Assembly: GCA_039545315.1 (NCBI GenBank) | Contig: BCIM01000009.1 | Span: 496,001-560,000, forward strand | Direction: 5' to 3' | Length of the DNA stretch: 64,000 nucleotides | DNA from: Kondoa malvinella | Taxonomy: Eukaryota > Basidiomycota > Agaricostilbomycetes > Agaricostilbales > Kondoaceae | Shown here: piece after piece, positions 57,843 to 64,000 of the stretch | How positions within the stretch are numbered: the stretch's first letter is position 1 | Layout: each line of letters opens with the position of its first letter | Program-made: the position numbers and the translations under genes | The notes under the pieces: generated by a model | Told to the model about the DNA's origin: nothing | The model's input: only the letters and a program-made list of their open reading frames with translations | The model's database searches: none

Positions 57843-59154
57843 ATGGCTTCTTCGACTACTTCCTCTTCTTCACGGCATGCGGCTTCAAGTGATGTCCAAC
57901 GTCGCATGAACGCTCTATACGCAAGTGCATGCATCCTGACGAAATCGAGTCGAGATCTGCAGCTCTGTCATGTGATTCCTGTCCTTGAGCCTATACGATC
58001 GGTTCGTGTATGCTTTTGCTCCTTCGCTCTCCTCTTCATCTTCTCACCTATATCCCCCAGTCCAATAAGCTCATCCAGCTCGGACTTGTGCCTCTGAACC
58101 TCCATCCTGATTCTGAGCTCAATCTACTCTTATGTGAGCGAGGCTTATGATCATCCTTCTGCACAATTTTGACTAGGATCTCAAAGTGACGCAAATTTGG
58201 CATCAGATCATGAACAACTCTCGAGGAGTATGCTTCTATCCGCAGTCAGGTGTCCTAGTGGATCTCATAGCAAGGGAAGAGCGACATCTTGAGCAACGCG
58301 AACAAGCAGTGTTGTCAGCTCAGGCAGATCCTGGTCGGCTATCATACGATTTGAATTATCGTAACCTCTCCGACCGTTACGATTTCGAAGTCTACTTTGC
58401 TCAATGGTGTCCGATCAACATGATCGACCTCAGCATTTCACTTGGAATCAGAATCCGCTTCCGGACCCGTGCATCAGTAGATCCAACCATCTCTCAGCTA
58501 TCTCCGTTTCCGCCAGTAGAGCTGCTCTTGCATCCTAACATCGCCGTAGAGATGTTTACTGCCTACCTAGCCGATATGTTGGATAGCTTGACAACTACGC
58601 AACAAGTGCATCGCCTTGACAAGTATTTGATATCAACTGATCATCATAATAGAACAATTTGGAATATGGACTTTACCTTAAACAGCTTTGGCTCGCATCT
58701 CCTGGCTCTTTTCGTCATCTGCGAAGACCTTCCTCTCTCGCACCTATGTCCACCCTGCCTCCTCAACTTCAAATCTTGCCTCTTCCATTACCTATTCAAC
58801 TTCTCAGCGATAACTCTGCCACGGTCATTGAGCTGAATAGGACTGCCGACAGGCGGCGCCGTCAGGGCGATCCGGGCTTTCATAGCGATACATCGCCCGA
58901 GTCAAAGCAGAAGGCTAGGGCGGCAGCAGCACAAGATGCTCGGACTAGGGTACTGAATTGGGTCGATGGAGTTCAGGAAGCACCAGTCAGCCCGAGTGAA
59001 AGTGCCGAGATGTACAAGGATGATCAAGGCAAGTCATCCGCATGCTGAATGTCTCATGATGTTAACTGATCACTATGTTGCTTGTAGCTCAAATGCCCTA
59101 TCTCGCTGAAACTTCTCTATCATCTACACCGACATGTCAACAGGATGAATAGCA
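57843..59154 (+). CDS. Hypothetical protein, Leu-rich
   Basis: Not recognised. ATG 57843 begins MASSTTSSSSRHAASSDVQR, RMNALYASACILTKSSRDLQ. After an intron the frame gives SNKLIQLGLVPLNLHPDSEL, then WHQIMNNSRGVCFYPQSGVL, VDLIAREERHLEQREQAVLS and PGRLSYDLNYRNLSDRYDFE. A later exon reads MSTLPPQLQILPLPLPIQLL, then ARAAAAQDARTRVLNWVDG. The final intron seems to use a GC donor (GCAAGT at about 59029) and joins AQMPYLAETSLSS before the stop at 59152-59154. The middle join near 58.7 kb was not resolved. No membrane segment or known motif. Confidence 0.55.
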
Positions 59155-59414
59155 GCTCATGCACCGTATCGTTCAACGAATTTCAGTACGCCAATGCTGG
59201 CCATACGTGTCATCGCAAATCAATCAAAGTTATCCAACTCCAATGCGATATGATCTGTCAGATCATGAGCTTGAAGTCGAAAAGAAACGGACCACATACA
59301 TCCTTTATCAGGCGACACCCACAAACTGAGAAACTTCTGCAGACACATGACCACATCATAGGTGAACCTAATACCTCAGTCAGTTGAGAGCTCCGCAAGC
59401 TCAAAAGTACGAGC

Positions 59415-60252
59415 TCACTGTAAATCCGGGTCACTGATGGGAAACTCGTCTGGCTTGAGTCTATCCGATTCCTGGAACGCATTGTTCACTAGAATAGTAT
59501 CAAAGCTTGTTACCTGATATTAGATCAGCATCTGATGTTAGCTTGAGAGTATGCACGAACATGAGACCACTTAAACTCCATTATCCGCTTTGCGGCTTCC
59601 AAAGCTTCTATTCTGAGATCCGCTGGTGTAGCACTGCAAAGGCATCAGCCTCGAGCAAGCCAAAGTTAGAAGAGGTCCGACGCACTTTCGCTTGCCTTTC
59701 TTTAAACGCAGGACTTTGAGAATCGCTTTGTCTTGCGATTTCGAGTAGATTGTCTGATTGGTCAGAGCCATCATAGCATCGATTCGAGGTGTCATTCGCG
59801 CAAAGACTACCAGAAGCTGGTCGAGTTGATCGTTAAAGTATGCCTGACAGACTACAAGTACTTGAGGTCCGACTAGAGCTGTTCGCTCACCGACCAATCA
59901 AAGCGATCCTTGATGCGGATATTGGAGGGATGAACACGGCTCATGAGCTGAAAGCGAGCAAGACGTTTCTTGTATAGCTCTGGTTCATTGGAAGGTATAG
60001 CGGGCAGGTCCCAGGTCTGCACGGCCATGTCTTTCCCAGGCTCACTGTCGACCGTCAGACTAGGCAGCTTCACAGAGATAGTAGCTCACAGATCTTCACA
60101 TTCACACAGCATTGTAGACTGCTCGCAATGAAAGCATGTAGCTCTCGTGACCGGGTCGAACGCTTTCCATCAAACAGATAAGATATTGCCCAAGATCCCA
60201 TGGAAGGGGCCGTACATAGCGTAGATTCATATTGAGTCAAGGCGTTGACCAT
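59415..60252 (-). CDS. Hypothetical protein
   Basis: Not recognised. ATG 60252 begins MVNALTQYESTLCTAPSMGS and continues WAISYLFDGKRSTRSREL. Further exons encode LPSLTVDSEPGKDMAVQTWD, LPAIPSNEPELYKKRLARFQ, MSRVHPSNIRIKDRFDWS, MTPRIDAMMALTNQTIYSKS, IEALEAAKRIMEFKWSH and TSFDTILVNNAFQESDRLKP, ending PISDPDLQ. The joins keep frame with introns of about 40-80 bases. It is a soluble protein without an obvious domain. Its 5' end is only about 70 bases from the next gene's open frame on the other strand. Confidence 0.55.
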
Positions 60253-60323
60253 CTTGAGACACCGAAGATCGTTCTTGCAGCGAAAGAACCAACGCGAAAC
60301 GCGTCATGATGCGACACCAGTGA

Positions 60324-61723
60324 AGGCTACAGGCTCCCAGACAATCAGGACTAGCTGTACAGACTTCTAGCAGCAGCAAACACACTTTGCGGCCAACAGT
60401 CTTCCTTTCTTTGATTGCTTTGATTGCTGCATTTCTCTCCGTACTGCTCTTTCATCGACAGAGCGTTGGATCTGCAAGCATGCCTTTGAACGCGGAACAG
60501 CTGAATATTACGCAAGGCGTTACGCCCAAGCGCAGTATGTTGTTTGGCCCAAAAGCAGAAGGGCTAATCTGAAGCCAGATTTGCATGTAGTACACAGCCA
60601 TAATGACGAAGACAGATCTGTTCCTTTCTTTGATGCCTTACGAGCTGGATGCGGCTCGATAGAACCGGACATTTTATACGTCGGTGGGAAAGTGATGGTG
60701 CGGTTTTTGAGACGAACTATCTGCTACATGCTGACTCTGTACCCAGGTAGCTCATGATGTTAGGGATGTCACGCCAGAAAGGAGCCTCAGTGAGTATTTC
60801 GATATATCTCGGACGAGACCTGAAGCATCTCGAAAGAATCCCTGTACTTGGACCCTTTGCTGGAGATCCTGGAGCTACACAACTCTAACGATCCTGAGAA
60901 GTACGATAGATGCTGCTTTGGCTACATTTGCTCACACTGCGATAGACCTCAAGGCATATTCAGATCTGCGCCTGATCATGAGCTGCTTCTCGTTCTTGAC
61001 TTCAAGCACTTTGAACCCGTGTAAGCTCACTTTACGTACATAGGACTGCTTTAATGGTACATACAGCTTTTTGCAAGCCGTTGTCGAACTGCTTGAACCT
61101 CTGCGCAGTCGAGGCTGGTTGACCCGTATCGAAGGTGACAGTCTGAGGAAGAGTTTGATCACTGTGGTACGTGATACGTAGTGCTGTATGCTTGCCTCTG
61201 ATCTTCGGTCCCACCGTCCTTGTACAGATCGCCAGCGGCTCTATCACCCTATCTGTGCTCCAAGCACTCGAGAACAAAGACATCTTCTACGACGCAAAGA
61301 TGCGCGATATCGTGAAAGAAGACCTTCAGTCCAATTGGTGTCCTGTGGCTTCAGCCTCGATCAAGGAGTTTGGCTATAACATCGTCTTGCCTTATCGGGA
61401 AGAACCTTTACGATTGATGCGAGAAGCGGTGGATGAGGCCCATAGAAGGGGAATGTGAGCTTGTCTATGATTTCGGCGCATCATAGCTGATCTGGAGTAG
61501 AATGACTCGCTTTTGGGGTATACCAAAGTGTGTCTGTCTGGCTTCCGTCAGCCTTTCCATGCTGATTTCCTCCAGATGGCCATCCAAGCTGACGGAGATG
61601 ACCTGGACAAATACTCGAGCATGCGGGGAAGATTGGTTGAGTGAGTCGGCTCTGTTGGAACACCGAGTCACGTCTGACAGCATGACAGACGCGGACGATT
61701 TAGAGCTTGCTGCTTCCTTCTAG
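60324..61723 (+). CDS. AIM6-like PI-PLC-fold phosphodiesterase, copy A
   Basis: Member of the AIM6 family (GDPD/PI-PLC-like TIM barrel, function unknown). A signal-anchor helix (TVFLSLIALIAAFLSVLLF) comes first. After a 44-base intron come VVHSHNDEDRSVPFFDALRA and GCGSIEPDILYVGGKVM (catalytic HSHND and E-x-D residues). Then AHDVRDVTPERSL, SLYLDPLLEILELHNSND, ASGSITLSVLQALEN, EEPLRLMREAVDEAHRRG, TRFWGIP and the end ADDLELAASF. About nine small exons. The true start codon is not found: the frame is open from 60324 and the first in-frame ATG (60480) lies after the anchor, so a short upstream exon is likely. The start given is the limit of the open frame. Confidence 0.75.
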
Positions 61724-61830
61724 ACACTTTGATATATCCTTCACATGCATTCTCCTATCGTTGTTCGCCTGCTCTCATGATCCTTTGTCCTTGGCTGGCC
61801 ATCAGCGGCCACTTTCAAGCTATAACGACC

Positions 61831-63298
61831 ATGTCAAGCTCTCATCTGTCTGCAAGTCCCAGATTGGACCCACTACGATCTCCTACAGCTGTCTCGTCAG
61901 CCATCAGAGCAACTTTCGCCGACAGTCTTCGCTCTAGAGGGCAGCAATCGGCCAAATCGTCTCGCGAGAAGCCCGGTATTCTCCAGCGATTACAAGAAGC
62001 TCTTCGTCCCACTGCCGAACGAGAACGAGATTGGCCAGACCGCGATGATGACTCGAAAACAGAAAGTCAAGAAGAAGTCTTCGGAACATGGCAGCCTATC
62101 TCTAAGCAAACGATTGGCCTCTACAAGAACCTCCATGCGCTCAGGCAAGAACGATTCGCTCGCATCTTAGTCGCATCGCGATGGCTGTTCTTCTTCCTCC
62201 TTTTCACAAGCTGCCTTATCATTCTCATCCTGCTCTGTCTGCCTACACGGTTGAACCATCGTTCGGCTTTGTACAGCCGATTGTCTTCTTCCAGTCCTCT
62301 GTATCGCTCTACTCAACGGCTGACACGAGGCGTCATTCCTGTTCGGCTTCATTCGCATAACGATTACTTACGCGAAAATCCCTTATTCGATGCCCTCAGC
62401 TTTGGGGCGACTAGCATCGAGGTCGACGTCTTTTTGAGGAATGGGCAAGTTTTGGTAAGCTCTTTCTTGCCGTCCACTATCTACCGTTGATGCAGCGATA
62501 TAGGTTGGGCATGATGAAGACAGCCTGGATCCGGCTAGGTCTCTATCCAGTCTGTACTTAGAGCCTCTGCAAGCGCTATTGAAGATACAAGTTCGTGCCC
62601 TCCTTGTTGAAAGAGAGCAGCCCGTCGGCCTGTTCGACCTGGATCCAGATCAGTCTGTACAGCTGGTGCTAGACTGCAAAGAGAAGGACACGCGGTAGGC
62701 TTTGGGTTGGCAATTTCGGTCCAGCTTCTGATGTCACCTCTTAGAATGTTGGCAGCCGTAGCTTTACTTATGGACGAACTACGTTCTGCAGGCTACCTCA
62801 CTCGGCGAAACGCAAACAGCACAGCACTTGAACCTTCAGCTATCACAGTGATCGCTTCTGGAACCTCGACACTGGAAGAAGTCAAGAGTCTACCTGTTCG
62901 AGACATGTTTTGGGATGCGTCGCTCACCAACTTGACGGGTGTGGACCCAATATGGTCGCCTATGGCCTCAGGGGATCTGGACGAGTTTGACTTCAATTCC
63001 CTCCTGCCTAATCGAGAGGGGCCTCTCGAGGCCGTGAGGGCAGCAGTGAGGCAAGCTCATGCTTTGGGAATGTAAGTCCAACCTCTTAGCGCGGTTGAAA
63101 GATGCTCAATCCTGTTTCTACAGAGCAACACGGTTTTGGGGAACACTGACATGGCCTGAAAGGCTTCGGGACAATGCGCTTCAAGCTACAGTGGACGTCG
63201 GGTCAGACTGGCTGAGTGAGCATCATGTAATCTTGTCTTGCCATCAACTGAGTCCGATAGCAGATGTGGATGATCTAGCTAGTGGTGCCCACTTTTGA
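61831..63298 (+). CDS. AIM6-like PI-PLC-fold phosphodiesterase, copy B
   Basis: Second family member, in tandem 107 bases after copy A. ATG 61831 (MSSSHLSASPRLDPLRSP) starts a longer cytosolic N-terminus. An anchor follows around residue 118 (WLFFFLLFTSCLIILILLCL). Then RLHSHNDYLRENPLFDALSF, ATSIEVDVFLRNGQVL, VGHDEDSLDPARSLSSLYLE, VQLVLDCKEKDTR, ITVIASGTSTLEEVKSL and ATRFWGTLTWPERLRDN, ending DVDDLASGAHF. Introns: 62455-62503, 62695-62744 and two more near 63074 and 63212. The HSHND...E-x-D residues are conserved, so an active phosphodiesterase is plausible; the substrate is unknown. Likely a type II membrane protein of the secretory pathway. Confidence 0.83.
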
Positions 63299-63483
63299 GT
63301 AGCTAGTACAGCTACAGTACGCATAAGCAGGTCTCATTCTGCAGATAGATGTGAAATAGATGTCTTGGCATTAACAAGAGCCTTCTGCATCTTTCTACCA
63401 CCAACCTAGCGTTTCAAGTCATGAGCAGCCTGGCATATCACAGCGATCAGCTCTCAATAGATACGCCGCTGCATGCTTAACCA

Positions 63484-64000
63484 ATGGGTCCAAGTGTACG
63501 AGCAGCTCGAGGCGCGCATGCCGCCATCCCGCTCCTAGCATTCAGTCTTCTGGCACTATTCTTATACCATGGTCAATCCTACATAACTTCATCTAGCAGC
63601 TCTAGCTCTATCCATGCATTCGACAGCCAGAAACACGCGTCAAAGAAGTTGTCAAGACCAGACATGGGCTGTCCTAGTCCTTATCAAGCTGCAAACAGCT
63701 CCATACCTTCCTCTCACCAATACTACGCGCAATGTATCAATCTCAAGACTACTGCAAGCGAATTCGAAGTGAAGCTATGCGAACCACCCCTAGCAAGAGC
63801 TTGCAATACCTTCGAAGTGATAATGCGACGCAAAAGTTGCAGTTCTGTCCCTCTCAGTCAACCACTCGCTTCATCGGCAATTGATGACGAATTCATCAAG
63901 ACGCAACTTGGGCCAGACACCTTTCATGTATCCGTTTCTGGCAATGAGCTCTGGGCTTCAGTCACACCTTACAAGTATATAGACTGCTCTTATCACTACA
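63484..64000 (+). CDS. Type II membrane protein, 3' truncated by window
   Basis: Open from ATG 63484 to the window end without a stop. MGPSVRAARGAHAAIPLLAF begins a short basic N-terminus and a signal anchor (PLLAFSLLALFLY), then a Ser-rich stem, then a Cys-containing lumenal domain (CPSPYQAANSSIPSS, YAQCINLKTTASEFEVKLCE, YKYIDCSYHY). Several N-x-S sites are present. This topology is common in Golgi or secretory enzymes, but no family is recognisable in the visible part. It is the third anchored protein in a row on this strand. Confidence 0.6.
   Translation, partial: MGPSVRAARGAHAAIPLLAFSLLALFLYHGQSYITSSSSSSSIHAFDSQKHASKKLSRPDMGCPSPYQAANSSIPSSHQYYAQCINLKTTASEFEVKLCEPPLARACNTFEVIMRRKSCSSVPLSQPLASSAIDDEFIKTQLGPDTFHVSVSGNELWASVTPYKYIDCSYHY

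Overview
The window is nuclear DNA of a fungus, most likely a compact-genome basidiomycete. Genes sit on both strands, often under 150 bases apart. Almost all are split by 45-60 base introns with GT-AG ends and CTRAY-like branch points, and many exons are very short. No bacterial operon signals are visible. A Mixia-like or other Pucciniomycotina-like lineage would fit, but species cannot be fixed from this sequence alone.

0-20 kb is dense conserved housekeeping: the C-terminal half of the U5 snRNP helicase Brr2, a mitochondrial PP2C phosphatase, a secreted His-rich/Kex2-repeat/LRR protein, a secreted metzincin-type protease, a MYND-finger protein, mitochondrial acyl carrier protein, aspartyl-tRNA synthetase, a divergent phosphomannose isomerase, a basic hypothetical protein and a Vps68/TMEM50 protein.

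20-28 kb is an accessory island. It holds an intron-containing tRNA-Ile(AAU), a large tyrosine-recombinase gene with a C-terminal C2H2 finger (Crypton/DUF3435-like), a 100-N assembly gap flanked by identical 95-base sequences, short GC-rich palindromic tandem repeats, a strong hairpin and a tRNA 3'-end-like sequence. All three isolated ambiguous bases of the window lie in the recombinase gene, as expected of a multi-copy element.

28-48 kb returns to unique genes: a Zn2Cys6 regulator whose finger is spread over micro-exons, a long acidic repeat protein ending in a Mim1-like outer-membrane domain, a helicase-less Dicer with one apparently inactivated RNase III domain, a degenerate 2OG-Fe(II) oxygenase-family protein, Erf4/GOLGA7, a multi-pass membrane protein, TFIIH subunit Ssl1 and a Pro-rich protein.

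48-64 kb is metabolic and rearranged. A complete pyruvate decarboxylase gene has its last 904 bases copied without visible change 6.1 kb downstream, next to a broken kinesin-6 5' fragment. Between the copies lie a canonical phosphomannose isomerase, an aldo-keto reductase overlapping it by ATGA, and a coiled-coil protein. After them come two unrecognised genes, two tandem AIM6-like phosphodiesterase genes and the start of a type II membrane protein.

Central metabolism (two phosphomannose isomerases feeding mannosylation, pyruvate decarboxylase, aldo-keto reductase), mRNA maturation (Brr2), transcription/repair (Ssl1) and mitochondrial biogenesis (ACP, PP2C, Mim1-like, possibly dual-targeted AspRS) are represented, but no clear co-regulated pathway cluster is seen. 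Splice sites were placed by eye from protein-family continuity.
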